Shown: positions 1 through 7,963 of the stretch, in pieces | Numbering within the stretch: the first letter of the stretch is position 1 | Layout: every line of letters starts with the position of its first letter | Assembly (NCBI GenBank): GCA_036498945.1 | Contig: DASYEQ010000048.1 | Location: 8,594 to 72,593 of the forward strand | Direction of reading: 5' to 3' | Length of the DNA stretch: 64,000 nt | Source: JAQGMJ01 sp036498945 | Lineage (GTDB): Bacteria; Pseudomonadota; Gammaproteobacteria; Burkholderiales; JAEUOS01 | Translations under genes and position numbers: made by a program | Notes under the pieces: model-generated | The model's database searches: none | The model's input: the letters and a program-made list of their open reading frames with translations, nothing else | Told to the model about the DNA's origin: nothing

Positions 1-1390
1 GCATGGCGGAGAAATCGGGCTGCGCTGCGCTTGCAAAACCCACGCAGTCTAGCGAACCGATGGCCAGGCGTCCCTGGCGGATCTTCAGGCGCACCGCGCC
101 GTGGCTGTGCTCGTAGAGATCGGGATGAGCGGCGAGGAAGGCGCGCTGCTCGCCTTCCGGCAACGCCGCCATGCCGTTGACGTAGTGATGGCCGTTGCGC
201 TCGACGTGCGTGATGCCCAGGAGGCTCACCAGCGCCAGGTCCTGCTGCACCGCCAGGCCCGCCTGGATGGTCAGGTCTTCGCCGGAGAGGAAATAGCGCT
301 TCTCCGCCGCTTCCGCATTCCACTGCGCGCAGCGCGCCGCGTTGAGCAGCGAGCGGTAGATGCCCTTGCAGGTCTTGGACGACACGCCGGTATAGCCACG
401 CGCACGCGCCTGCGCGAAAGCGTCAAGCTCGCCGTCGGACTCGTCGATGATCACCGGGCGATAGGCGTTCAGGCTCGTCACGTCCGCCTGCAGGGCCTGC
501 TTGCGGTTGATCGGCTGCTCGATGAACAGGATGGCGTCGTACAGGCGCTTCAAGGCCGGCGTTTCGGTGATGCGTGCCAGCAGTTCGGCGACGCCGTCGG
601 CATTCTCGTACTGCTCGTTGCCGTCCAGCGAGGCAAAATAGGGTGCCGGCAGGCGATCCAGCACGGAGGCGATCTGCGTCAGGCGCTCGATGTCCGCCTC
701 CATCCTGCCGCCGACCTTGAGCTTGTAATAGCGATGGCCATAGGTCTCCACCACCTGTTCGAGCGTCTCCGGCAGGCCATCGTTCACCGGCTCCTTGAGG
801 TCCGCGGCGGTGATCGCATCCACCAGGCCCACGGTATGGCGCGCCTCGATGCTTTTGGCCGGCGTGAGGCGCGCGAGAAGGCTGGCGAAATTGAAGCCGG
901 CGAATTCGCGCCGCGAGCCGTCCACCCCGGGCAGGTTGCGCTGTATCGCGGTGTAGAACGAGGCGCCGTGCGCGCGGCACAGCGCGTCCAGCAGGGCGCG
1001 GTCGATCAGCGCCGGGCCATAATTGGCGAGCAGCGGGTTGTAGCCCTTCGCCGCGCAGGCCAGCAGGTGGCTGTCGTAATGGCGCGAGAAATGGCCAAAG
1101 GCGGTGGCGGGCCCGTTGTCGCTCAGGTACGCGTCGCGCGCCAGGTGCAGAACGTCGCGCAACTGCGCGAAGTTCTGCTCGTTGGAGAGGTCCAGGTTCT
1201 TGTCGAACCACTTTGGCACCACCAGCTCGGCCGCGGTGCCGCCGATCTTGCGCCCGTCGGAGGTCTCGATCAGCACGCGCACAAACGCCTGCGGGCATTC
1301 GCGCAAGGTTACCACGCCGAAGCGGAACGGCATGCGCAGTTGCACCGGACGCTCGTAGAGCTCAATGGCGGCGATCTTGAAGATGCTCAT
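1..1390 (-). CDS. Enolase-superfamily (mandelate racemase/muconate lactonizing-like) enzyme, C-terminus off window
   Basis: The frame is open from ATG at 1390 to the window edge, 463 codons, so the stop lies outside. The protein has the enolase-superfamily pattern: a KLK pair (K223/K225), then metal ligands D256 (LDGNEQ), E291 (FIEQP) and D316/E317 (IIDES), and a further Lys at 339 (SSKTCKG). Lysines on both sides of the barrel are typical of the muconate-lactonizing subgroup; members abstract a proton alpha to a carboxylate. At more than 460 residues it is longer than the usual 350-400. It starts inside the stop of the upstream TIM-barrel gene (ATGA overlap), so the two are translationally coupled and share the TTT operon. 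The substrate cannot be named; an acid-sugar or hydroxy-acid dehydratase or racemase is an inference. Confidence 0.8.
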   Translation of the reverse strand, partial: MSIFKIAAIELYERPVQLRMPFRFGVVTLRECPQAFVRVLIETSDGRKIGGTAAELVVPKWFDKNLDLSNEQNFAQLRDVLHLARDAYLSDNGPATAFGHFSRHYDSHLLACAAKGYNPLLANYGPALIDRALLDALCRAHGASFYTAIQRNLPGVDGSRREFAGFNFASLLARLTPAKSIEARHTVGLVDAITAADLKEPVNDGLPETLEQVVETYGHRYYKLKVGGRMEADIERLTQIASVLDRLPAPYFASLDGNEQYENADGVAELLARITETPALKRLYDAILFIEQPINRKQALQADVTSLNAYRPVIIDESDGELDAFAQARARGYTGVSSKTCKGIYRSLLNAARCAQWNAEAAEKRYFLSGEDLTIQAGLAVQQDLALVSLLGITHVERNGHHYVNGMAALPEGEQRAFLAAHPDLYEHSHGAVRLKIRQGRLAIGSLDCVGFASAAQPDFSAM

Positions 1391-2229
1391 CGGGCCTGCT
1401 CCATGGCCTGTTCGACGCCACGCAAATACGCGATCGCATATGCGGCCGAACCCATGCCGTCCGGCACGTAGTCGAAGGATTCCACCGCCAGCACACCCTT
1501 GTAATCCGCGGCCTTCAGCGCCGCGAGTATCGGCGCGAAGGCGAGCTTGCCCTGCCCCGGCGCACGGCGGTTCGGGTCGTTCACCTGGATGTGCCCAATC
1601 TTGCCCGTGGGCAGCCACCTGGCGATCAGTTCGTGCACCGGCATCGCCTCGGTCTGCCCGGCGGCGCTGCAATCGATCATGGTCTTGAACGAGGGCAGGT
1701 TGATCTCGTCCACCAGCGCCGCCGCCTCTTCCACCGTGTTGAACACGTCGGTCTCGTTTTTTGCCAGCGGCTCGATGCAGTAGGTCACCTTGCAATCGCG
1801 CGCCTTCTGCGCGGCCTGTGCCAGGCACTCGCGCGCCCGGTCCAGCGTCGCCGCGCGCGTCTCGCCCGGTAGCACCGAGCGCTGCTTGGGCGAGCCATGC
1901 ACCAGGTATTTGCCGCCCATCAGCGCGCACAGCTCCGCCATGCGGCACATCACTTCCGCCGTGCGAGCGCGCAGGCCCGCATCCGGGCTCACCATCGACA
2001 AGCCCGCGGGCGCCACCAGCAGCCAGTGCAGCCCGGTGATCACGATGCCGTGGTCCTGCGCGATGCCGCCGAAGGCGCGTGCCTGCGCATCCGTGATGCG
2101 CATCGGATCCTCGGCCAGGGTAAACGGCGCGACCTCCACGCCCATGTAGCCGAGCTCAGCAGTTGCTTTGCACTGCGCCGCGAAGGAAAGCGGCTGCAAG
2201 ATCTCGTTGCACAACGAAAGCGCGAACAT
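1387..2229 (-). CDS. Sugar phosphate isomerase/epimerase-like TIM-barrel protein
   Basis: The 280-residue protein belongs to the xylose-isomerase-like TIM-barrel family (AP endonuclease 2 fold). Likely metal ligands are visible in the expected order: Glu in CIEPLAKNE, Asp in MIDCSAAG, His in HIQVNDPN and Glu in VESFDYVPDG. Family members isomerise or epimerise keto-sugars or hydroxypyruvate-like compounds in the cytoplasm. The gene lies 7 nt after tctA and overlaps the start of the enolase-like gene by four bases (ATGA). It therefore probably processes the compound imported by the adjacent TTT transporter. The exact substrate is not predictable from sequence. Confidence 0.8.
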   Translation of the reverse strand: MFALSLCNEILQPLSFAAQCKATAELGYMGVEVAPFTLAEDPMRITDAQARAFGGIAQDHGIVITGLHWLLVAPAGLSMVSPDAGLRARTAEVMCRMAELCALMGGKYLVHGSPKQRSVLPGETRAATLDRARECLAQAAQKARDCKVTYCIEPLAKNETDVFNTVEEAAALVDEINLPSFKTMIDCSAAGQTEAMPVHELIARWLPTGKIGHIQVNDPNRRAPGQGKLAFAPILAALKAADYKGVLAVESFDYVPDGMGSAAYAIAYLRGVEQAMEQAR

Positions 2230-2236
2230 GAATACC

Positions 2237-3766
2237 TCAGGCCGGCTTGCGGCGGAAGACCAGGCCCTTGAGCCGGCCCATCGCGCCCTTTACCGCGCGG
2301 TTCACCAGCGGGATGTACATCAGCATGGTGAAGATGGTGACGAAAGCCAGCACCGCGCAGATCGGCCGCGTGAAAAACGGGGCGATGCTGCCATCCGACA
2401 GCACCAGGCCGCGGCGCAGGCTCTTGTCCAGCAGCGTCCCGAGTACCAGGCCCAGCACGAAAGGCGCCATCTGGTAGCCCTTCTTGCGCAAGAAGTAGGC
2501 GCCGACGCCGATCACCAGCATGGCATAGACGTCAAACAGGCGCGAAGCGCTCGCATACGCGCCCACCGAGGCCAGCAGGAAGATCACCGGCATCAGGAAG
2601 GTGCGGCGGATGCGCAGCACATAGAGCAGCGGGCGCACCAGGAACAGGCCGAACAGCAGAATGCTGAAGGTGGCGAGAGTCGTCATCGCCACCACGTGAT
2701 AGACGAACTGCGGATGCGCGATCATCATCATCGGCCCCGGCTGGATGCCGTGGATGATCATCGCCGCCATCAGCACGGCGGAAGGCGCCGAACCCGGAAT
2801 CCCCAGCGCCAGGCACGGGATGATGTGCCCGGGAATCGAAGACATGTCGCCCGTCTCCGCCGCCATCAGGCCATCGATCGAGCCCTTGCCGAACTTTTCC
2901 TTTTCCTTCGAGGTCGCGCGCGCCCCCGCATAGCTCATCCACGCGCCCGCGTCCTCGCCCACGCCAGGTAGAAGACCCGTCAGCACACCGATGACACCGG
3001 AGCGCAACACCGTGCGCCAGTACTGGAACACTTCCTTGAAACGCGGCAGGGTCGAATCCTTCATCTCCACCAGTTTCTTTTCCACCGGGTCGGAGAGGAT
3101 GGTCAGCACTTCCGCGAAGCCGAAGGCACCGATCAGCGCGGGAATCAGCGAAATGCCGCCGGAGAGCTGGTCCCACCCGAAGGTGAAGCGGTCGTAGGCG
3201 TACAGGCCCTCCTGCCCGATCTGCGCGCACAGCAGGCCCAGCGCACCCATCAGCCAGCCCTTGAGCGGGTCGTCGCCGACGATCGAGCCCGACATCGTCA
3301 CGCCAAACAGCGCCAGCCAGAAAAACTCATACGCGCCGAACTTCAGCGCCACTTCCGCCAAGGTCGGGGTGAACGCCGCCAGGCACAACACGCCGAACAG
3401 CGTGCCGCAAAACGCCCCCGAAGTCGCGATGCCGATCGCCCGCCCCGCCTCGCCGCGCAGCGCCAGCGCATGGCCATCCGCGCACGAGGCCGCGTTCGCC
3501 GCCGTGCCCGGAATGTTCAGCAAGATCGCCGAACGCGAGCCGCCGTAGAGGGTGCCGACGTACGAGCAGATCAGGATCAGGATGGCGTCGTTCGCCGGCA
3601 GTTTCAGCGTCAGCGTAGTCAGCAGCGCGATGCACAGCGTCGCCGAAAGCCCCGGCATGCAGCCCACCAGGATGCCCAGGAAGGCGCCGCCCAGCCCATA
3701 CATGATCGACGTGAAATTGAGGAAGTCGAGGTAGGCGCTTCCCAGCATTTCCAGGCCATGCAACAT
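2237..3766 (-). CDS. tctA: Tripartite tricarboxylate transporter, large permease subunit TctA
   Basis: This is a 509-residue polytopic membrane protein of the TctA family. It has the two family glycine/proline signatures: FLGILVGCMPGLSA near residue 30 and TGLLPGVGEDAGAW near residue 265. TctA forms the translocation path of secondary TTT transporters, with TctB and a periplasmic Bug receptor, for di/tricarboxylates or other organic acids. The length is normal for the family. It follows tctB by 15 nt and precedes the TIM-barrel gene by 7 nt, so it sits mid-operon. The substrate is unknown; the downstream enolase-superfamily gene suggests a hydroxy or sugar acid. Confidence 0.93.
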   Translation of the reverse strand: MLHGLEMLGSAYLDFLNFTSIMYGLGGAFLGILVGCMPGLSATLCIALLTTLTLKLPANDAILILICSYVGTLYGGSRSAILLNIPGTAANAASCADGHALALRGEAGRAIGIATSGAFCGTLFGVLCLAAFTPTLAEVALKFGAYEFFWLALFGVTMSGSIVGDDPLKGWLMGALGLLCAQIGQEGLYAYDRFTFGWDQLSGGISLIPALIGAFGFAEVLTILSDPVEKKLVEMKDSTLPRFKEVFQYWRTVLRSGVIGVLTGLLPGVGEDAGAWMSYAGARATSKEKEKFGKGSIDGLMAAETGDMSSIPGHIIPCLALGIPGSAPSAVLMAAMIIHGIQPGPMMMIAHPQFVYHVVAMTTLATFSILLFGLFLVRPLLYVLRIRRTFLMPVIFLLASVGAYASASRLFDVYAMLVIGVGAYFLRKKGYQMAPFVLGLVLGTLLDKSLRRGLVLSDGSIAPFFTRPICAVLAFVTIFTMLMYIPLVNRAVKGAMGRLKGLVFRRKPA

Positions 3767-3781
3767 GGTTCGGCCTTTCGG

Positions 3782-4318
3782 TCAGGGTAGGCGCACCAGG
3801 AACAATTCCTGGAACACATAGGTGATCAACCCGCCCGCCGCAAGACCAATCACGGCGGCGACGACAAAGCCGCGCAGCAGCTGCCCGGCCGCCTTGCGTT
3901 CGCGGTATTGCAAAATGAAAACCGTCGCGGTGACGAACAGGGCCGCCGCCGCCCAGAAGGGCAGGCCGTGGCCGAGCAGGCCGCCGCCGAAAATCAGACA
4001 GGGGGCCAGCACCAGCAAAAAGCGCTGCCACTCCCCCGGCTGCGCCATGCGGCGGCCGGCATCGCCCTGCGGCGTGAGCGCGCCCTGGCGCCAGGCGCGA
4101 TACATCATCAACAGGCCGAAGATCACCACCCCCGCGCCGAGCAGGCCCGGCACCAGGCCGGGGATGGTGTAGGGGTTGATGTCCTGGCTTTTCAGGCGAT
4201 CCATGTTCCACGAGGCGATCGCCACCACCACGCCGAACACGATCCACACCATGGATGCGATGAAATCGCTGCGCGGCGTCGAGGCGCGGCCTTCGCCGTC
4301 TGAAGAATCGGAATGCAC
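3782..4318 (-). CDS. tctB: Tripartite tricarboxylate transporter, small permease subunit TctB
   Basis: This is a small hydrophobic protein with about four membrane segments, typical of TctB, the non-conserved small permease of TTT systems. The frame extends upstream to a TTG at 4342. I place the start at the GTG at 4318 because an AGGTGG-like ribosome-binding site lies just ahead and the extra residues show no family similarity; the GTG at 4324 is also possible. The gene is separated from the receptor gene by an intrinsic terminator (4337-4372), so tctB and tctA are probably expressed at a lower level than the receptor. Confidence 0.82.
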   Translation of the reverse strand: MHSDSSDGEGRASTPRSDFIASMVWIVFGVVVAIASWNMDRLKSQDINPYTIPGLVPGLLGAGVVIFGLLMMYRAWRQGALTPQGDAGRRMAQPGEWQRFLLVLAPCLIFGGGLLGHGLPFWAAAALFVTATVFILQYRERKAAGQLLRGFVVAAVIGLAAGGLITYVFQELFLVRLP

Positions 4319-4336
4319 TGGCACCACCTGAAAGGA

Positions 4337-4372
4337 AAACAAAAAACGCGGCGGCCTGCGCAGGCCGCCGCC
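4337..4372 (-). terminator. Intrinsic terminator/attenuator between TTT receptor and tctBA
   Basis: A perfect 22-bp palindrome (4349-4370, arms CGGCGGCCTGC/GCAGGCCGCCG) is followed on the minus strand by a T-rich tract (TTTTTTGTTT). It begins about 10 nt after the receptor stop codon and ends before the tctB start. It should act as a partial terminator that keeps receptor expression above permease expression. Confidence 0.85.
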
Positions 4373-4379
4373 ACATCAT

Positions 4380-5393
4380 TTACTGCAGCTTCGGAATGCC
4401 GACCGTATCCGGCGAGACCTTCGCCTTGCCCGTATCGAACAGGCTCCAGGCATTCGCCTGCACCGCCGGGAAGGCGGCCTTTTGCGCCTCTTCACCGGAG
4501 AGCGGGCTGAACAGGGCGCCATGCGAAGTGGCGTATTTCTTCAGCGCCACGCTCTTGGCGATGTTGTTCTTCCACACGGTTTCAACGGTCTTGACCACAT
4601 CATCCGGCACGCCCTTCGGAATGAAGATGCCGAAGTAGTTCACCGGCGCCTTGAAGCCCGGCACGGTCTTCGACAGCGGCTCGATGGTGCCGAAGCCTTC
4701 CAGTTCCAGTGGCTTGTCGCTGATGGTGGCGAGCGGGCGCAGGCGCTTGCCGCGCACCATCTCCGCCTGCTCCACGGCCAACTGGGTGGTCACTTCGGTC
4801 TCGCCCGCCACGGTGGCCACCACCGCCGGGTTGCCGCCGTCGTAGGTGACGTGGCGATACTTCACGCCGGTGGCCTTGGCCACCAGGTCCATCGCCGCGT
4901 GGCCGGAAGAGGTGACGCCGGCGGTGGCGACGCTGATCTGGTTCGGCTTCGCCTTCATCGCGTCCAGCAGGTCGCGGGCGGTGTTGTACTTGGTGTTCGG
5001 GTTGACGCCGATCAGGCCGACATTGGCCACGCTCAGGAAAATGTGCCAGTCGGAAATCTTGGTCTTGAGCATGCCCAGGGTTTCATAGGCGCCCAGGTCC
5101 TGCGCCGCGCCGGCGGACCAGGTGTAGCCGTCCTTGGCCGCTTCCAAAACGCTCTTGGTGCCGATCGAGCCGGAGGCGCCCGGCTGGTTGACGATCACCA
5201 CCTTCTGGTGCAGCGCATCTTCCAGTTCCGCCGCGGTGGCGCGGGTCACCTGGTCGGTCGAGCCGCCGGCGGCCCAGGGCACGATGATGGTGATCGGCTT
5301 GGAAGGCTTCCACTGCGCGTACGCGCTACCGGCGAAGGCGAGGCTACCGATGGCGCAAGCCAGCAGGGTTTTGACAAAACGGCGCTTGTGCAT
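4380..5393 (-). CDS. TTT periplasmic receptor, Bug/TctC family
   Basis: This is a 337-residue periplasmic binding protein. The start at ATG 5393 is fixed by the AAAGGAG site upstream and by an immediate signal peptide (MHKRRFVKTLLACAIG... ending at AYA/QW). The mature N-terminus, KPITIIVPWAAGGSTDQ, is the family hallmark; this loop contacts the ligand carboxylate. The mid-domain contains the VNQPGASGSIG motif. The receptor delivers an organic acid to TctAB. It is the first structural gene after the tetR regulator, and a terminator directly follows it. An N-terminal extension of the frame to 5507 lacks any supporting ribosome-binding site. Confidence 0.93.
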   Translation of the reverse strand: MHKRRFVKTLLACAIGSLAFAGSAYAQWKPSKPITIIVPWAAGGSTDQVTRATAAELEDALHQKVVIVNQPGASGSIGTKSVLEAAKDGYTWSAGAAQDLGAYETLGMLKTKISDWHIFLSVANVGLIGVNPNTKYNTARDLLDAMKAKPNQISVATAGVTSSGHAAMDLVAKATGVKYRHVTYDGGNPAVVATVAGETEVTTQLAVEQAEMVRGKRLRPLATISDKPLELEGFGTIEPLSKTVPGFKAPVNYFGIFIPKGVPDDVVKTVETVWKNNIAKSVALKKYATSHGALFSPLSGEEAQKAAFPAVQANAWSLFDTGKAKVSPDTVGIPKLQ

Positions 5394-5541
5394 GTCTCCG
5401 ACTCCTTTGTTATGGGGACGACGATTAAGGCAAAAACTGACACGTGAAACGAAAAAGCCGCGCCGCCCACGGCGCCCCGCCGCGGAACCAACGCCGCCTG
5501 GAATCACTGGATCAAACCGGCCCGGAATAAAACCGGGGTTG

Positions 5542-5555
5542 TAACCAAACAGTTA
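5542..5555. promoter_or_regulatory. Putative TetR operator upstream of the TTT operon
   Basis: TAACC-N5-GTTA (TAACCAAACAGTTA) lies in the 230-bp gap between tetR and the receptor gene. The same 14-bp pattern with a different centre occurs at 6408-6421 just ahead of tetR. The matching half-sites at both promoters suggest a shared operator for the TetR protein. Confidence 0.5.
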
Positions 5556-5623
5556 ACAATGTACAAAAGCGCGGCGCCGCTGTCAATTCATGACGCCGGT
5601 AAGGGTTTCCCGAGGGGCGGTGC

Positions 5624-6397
5624 CTAGCCGGGGTGGGTCAGGTAGTCCAGCACCATTTCCGTCATATGCGCCAGGCGCTCGGCCTTGGCCTTGGGCGCCT
5701 TCAGGTCGCGGCCGAAAATCGCCGACAGGGTGTAGTTGTTGCCGAGGTAGAAATAGGAAAGGCCGGCGATCGATACATAGAGCTGGATCGGGTCCACCCC
5801 GTGGCGGAACTTGCCGGCGCGCACCCCGCGCTCGAGGATCTCGCCGATCATCGAGACGAAAGGCGAGTGCATGGTGCGCACCTTGCCCGAATGCTTGAGG
5901 TGCCGCGCCTGATGCAGGTTTTCGCTGTTCAGCAGGTTGAGGAACTGCGGATAGTCGAGGTAATAGTTCCAGGTGAAGGCCACCAGGCGGCGCACCGCCT
6001 CCTCCGGGTCTACTTCATCCAGGTGCAGGCTTTTCTCGGCGTTGCGGATGTGTTCATAGGTGTATTCGAGGACCGCGAGGAACAAGTCGTCCTTGTTGCC
6101 GAAGTAGTAATACAGCATGCGCTTGTTCGCGCCCGCTTCCAGCGCGATGCGGTCGACGCGCGCGCCGCCCAAGCCGACGCGGGCGAACTCCGCCTGCGCC
6201 GCCGCCAGGATACGCTGGCGCGTCTGCTCCGGATCGCGGGTGACGCGCGGTGTGTTGCGCGTCGGCACGCGCTGGACGGCGCCATTGGCGCGCGCGGCGG
6301 GTTTGGACGAGGCGGCGGCTTTTGCCGGCGCGCGCACGTTGCGGGCGCCTGCCGTGCGTTTTGTTGCTGTTCTGGGTGACGCGGTCTTGGTCGGCAT
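5624..6397 (-). CDS. TetR-family transcriptional regulator
   Basis: The protein has 257 residues. An Ala/Lys/Arg-rich, probably disordered N-terminal stretch of about 50 residues precedes a canonical TetR helix-turn-helix (TRQRILAAAQAEFARVGLGG, then ALEAGANKRMLYYYFGNKDD at roughly residues 58-105). A ligand-binding C-terminal domain of normal size follows. It lies upstream of, and in the same direction as, the TTT receptor operon. Both promoters carry TAACC-N5-GTTA, so it probably represses itself and the transport/catabolism operon until the substrate is sensed. The long basic N-terminal extension is unusual, but no downstream Met offers an alternative start before the HTH. Confidence 0.9.
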   Translation of the reverse strand: MPTKTASPRTATKRTAGARNVRAPAKAAASSKPAARANGAVQRVPTRNTPRVTRDPEQTRQRILAAAQAEFARVGLGGARVDRIALEAGANKRMLYYYFGNKDDLFLAVLEYTYEHIRNAEKSLHLDEVDPEEAVRRLVAFTWNYYLDYPQFLNLLNSENLHQARHLKHSGKVRTMHSPFVSMIGEILERGVRAGKFRHGVDPIQLYVSIAGLSYFYLGNNYTLSAIFGRDLKAPKAKAERLAHMTEMVLDYLTHPG

Positions 6398-6407
6398 GCG
6401 GCATTTT

Positions 6408-6421
6408 TAACCGCATGGTTA
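6408..6421. promoter_or_regulatory. Putative autoregulatory TetR operator
   Basis: TAACCGCATGGTTA sits 11-24 bp upstream of the tetR start codon. Its half-sites match those of the site at 5542-5555. The placement over the tetR leader fits autorepression. Confidence 0.5.
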
Positions 6422-6548
6422 CTCTTTGGCAAGCTGCGCGCGCTGCTGCGTTGCAGTAGCAGTACGATGATTGCGCTACCAGCCCGAGAGGCCCGATGAA
6501 CCGGCTGCCTCCCCGCGTTGCGCCGCGGCGCCTTTAGTCAGCGCCCGC

Positions 6549-7445
6549 TTAGAGGTCCTGCGCCTTGAAGGTATCGCACTGTCGGATGTCGCCAGCCTCG
6601 ATGCCGCGCTTGAACCACTTCACCCGCTGCGCCGAGGAGCCGTGGGTGAAACTGTCCGGGTTCACCGTGCGCCCGGCGCCTTTTTGCAGCGTGTCGTCGC
6701 CGATCTGCGTGGCGGCGTTGAGCGCGGCTTCGATGTCGCCCTGCTGGATGATGTGGCGCGAGCGGTTGGCGTTGAAGCCCCAGACGCCGGCGAAACAGTC
6801 CGCCTGCAATTCCAGGCGCACCGACAATGCATTGCCTTGCGTGGGCGAGGCGCGGCGGCGCAACTGGTCGACACGCGCGGAGATGCCGAGCAGATTCTGT
6901 ACGTGGTGCCCGACTTCATGCGCGATCACATAGGCCTCGGCGAATTCGCCCGGCGCGTGAAAACGGTTCTTCAACTCGTCGTAGAACTCCAGGTCGATGT
7001 ATACCTTCTGGTCGCCGGGGCAATAGAAAGGGCCCATCGCCGTCTGCCCGGTGCCGCAGGCCGTGGGGATGCGATTGCGGAACAGCACCAGCTTGGGGTC
7101 GACGTAGGTCTTGCCCATCTTCTGGAACAGGTCGCGCCAGGTGTCTTCGGTGTCGGCCAGCACCTGCGAAACGAAATGCGCCTGGGCATCGCTTTTCGGC
7201 GGGGCGTGGGCCGGGCGCTGCTGTTGCTGCTGCTGCACCGGCGCGCCGCCCCCGCCGCTGAACATCGACAGCAGCGTCAGCGGATTGATGCCAAGAAAAT
7301 AGGAAGCCACCAGGGCGACCACGATGCCGCCGATGCCGATGCTGCCGCCGCCGAAACCAAAGCCGCCGCCGCCCCCGCCACCGCCGTAATTCTCGTCGCG
7401 GCGGTCTTCGACGTTGCTGCTTTCGCGGCCGTCACCCAGATCCAT
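6549..7445 (-). CDS. ypfJ: YpfJ-family neutral zinc metallopeptidase
   Basis: This is a 298-residue protein of the putative neutral zinc metallopeptidase family (YpfJ/KPN_02809). The N-terminus is charged and Gly-rich (poly-Gly around residues 20-37). A single membrane anchor follows (GIGGIVVALVASYFLGINP, about 38-57), then a Gln-rich linker and the catalytic domain with HEVGHHVQ (HExxH zinc site, about residue 178). The downstream segment LELQADCFAGVWG carries a probable third zinc ligand. Family length is about 290 residues, so it is complete. The gene is monocistronic with no functional partner nearby. Its cellular target is not known for the family. Confidence 0.93.
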   Translation of the reverse strand: MDLGDGRESSNVEDRRDENYGGGGGGGGFGFGGGSIGIGGIVVALVASYFLGINPLTLLSMFSGGGGAPVQQQQQQRPAHAPPKSDAQAHFVSQVLADTEDTWRDLFQKMGKTYVDPKLVLFRNRIPTACGTGQTAMGPFYCPGDQKVYIDLEFYDELKNRFHAPGEFAEAYVIAHEVGHHVQNLLGISARVDQLRRRASPTQGNALSVRLELQADCFAGVWGFNANRSRHIIQQGDIEAALNAATQIGDDTLQKGAGRTVNPDSFTHGSSAQRVKWFKRGIEAGDIRQCDTFKAQDL

Positions 7446-7628
7446 GGCGCAGTCTTTCCCACAAGATGAACGATGTGCCTATTCTGACAGATCGCACCGC
7501 CGCGGGTGGGCGCGGCGCGCCGTCCGGATGGCGGTGGATGCGGGCTTGACGCACCCTCGATGAAGTGGCCGCGGGGCTTTAAAGGAGAGGCCCGACATCG
7601 GCCGGGCTGCAAACGTGAACTCCCGGCC

Positions 7629-7663
7629 GCCAAAAAACAAAACGGCCGGAAATCTCCGGCCGT
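7629..7663 (-). terminator. Intrinsic terminator with no protein gene in front of it
   Basis: A 9-bp stem (ACGGCCGGA 7642-7650, TCCGGCCGT 7655-7663, loop AATC) is followed on the minus strand by a T-rich tract (TTTTGTTTTTTGG). No minus-strand protein gene ends upstream of it, so it either ends a small RNA or acts in the ypfJ leader. Confidence 0.7.
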
Positions 7664-7785
7664 GCGGCTCGACCCCGCTCTATCGTTGAAACGGTGGTTG
7701 CCGACTGAACGCATCCTCTCAGTCCGAGATGACGCGCCCATGACACCCGCGGCGACAATCCGCACGCGCACAGGCATCGTATCTA
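7630..7785 (-). ncRNA. Candidate small RNA ending at an orphan terminator
   Basis: The roughly 110 nt upstream of the orphan terminator contain a clean hairpin (GACTGA/TCAGTC arms, 10-nt loop, around 7705-7726). An AT-rich stretch near 7780-7790 (TTAAATAGATACGAT on the minus strand) could be a -10 region. No coding potential is evident. I do not recognise a known RNA family. The 5' end is a guess. Confidence 0.3.
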
Positions 7786-7963
7786 TTTAACGCCTGCCGC
7801 CTTCGTTTGTACAGCGGCAAATCGAGAAAAACGCTGTCCCCGCGCGGGCTGGTTGCCTATGGGAGACATGCGGTTCGCTGTGCGCCGCAATATGCTTTAA
7901 TCCCGCAAGCTTCCCCGGCGCGTACGCGCGCCATCAACGCCGACTATCCCAGGAAAAAAGAGC

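Larger units (their letters stand above)
7446..7963. other. Divergent intergenic region without a protein gene
   Basis: This 518-bp gap lies between the divergent ypfJ and lacI genes. It holds a strong minus-strand terminator (7629-7663), a possible small RNA upstream of it (7630-7785, listed separately) and presumably both gene promoters. No open frame here resembles a protein family. Confidence 0.6.

Noticed and set aside
101..1471. Plus-strand 456-codon frame opposite the enolase-like gene
   Set aside because: Antisense shadow in GC-rich DNA; the minus-strand frame carries all catalytic motifs and is coupled to its operon.
7277..7777. Longer minus-strand frame overlapping the ypfJ 5' end
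   Set aside because: It is in a different frame from the metallopeptidase and has no recognisable domain.
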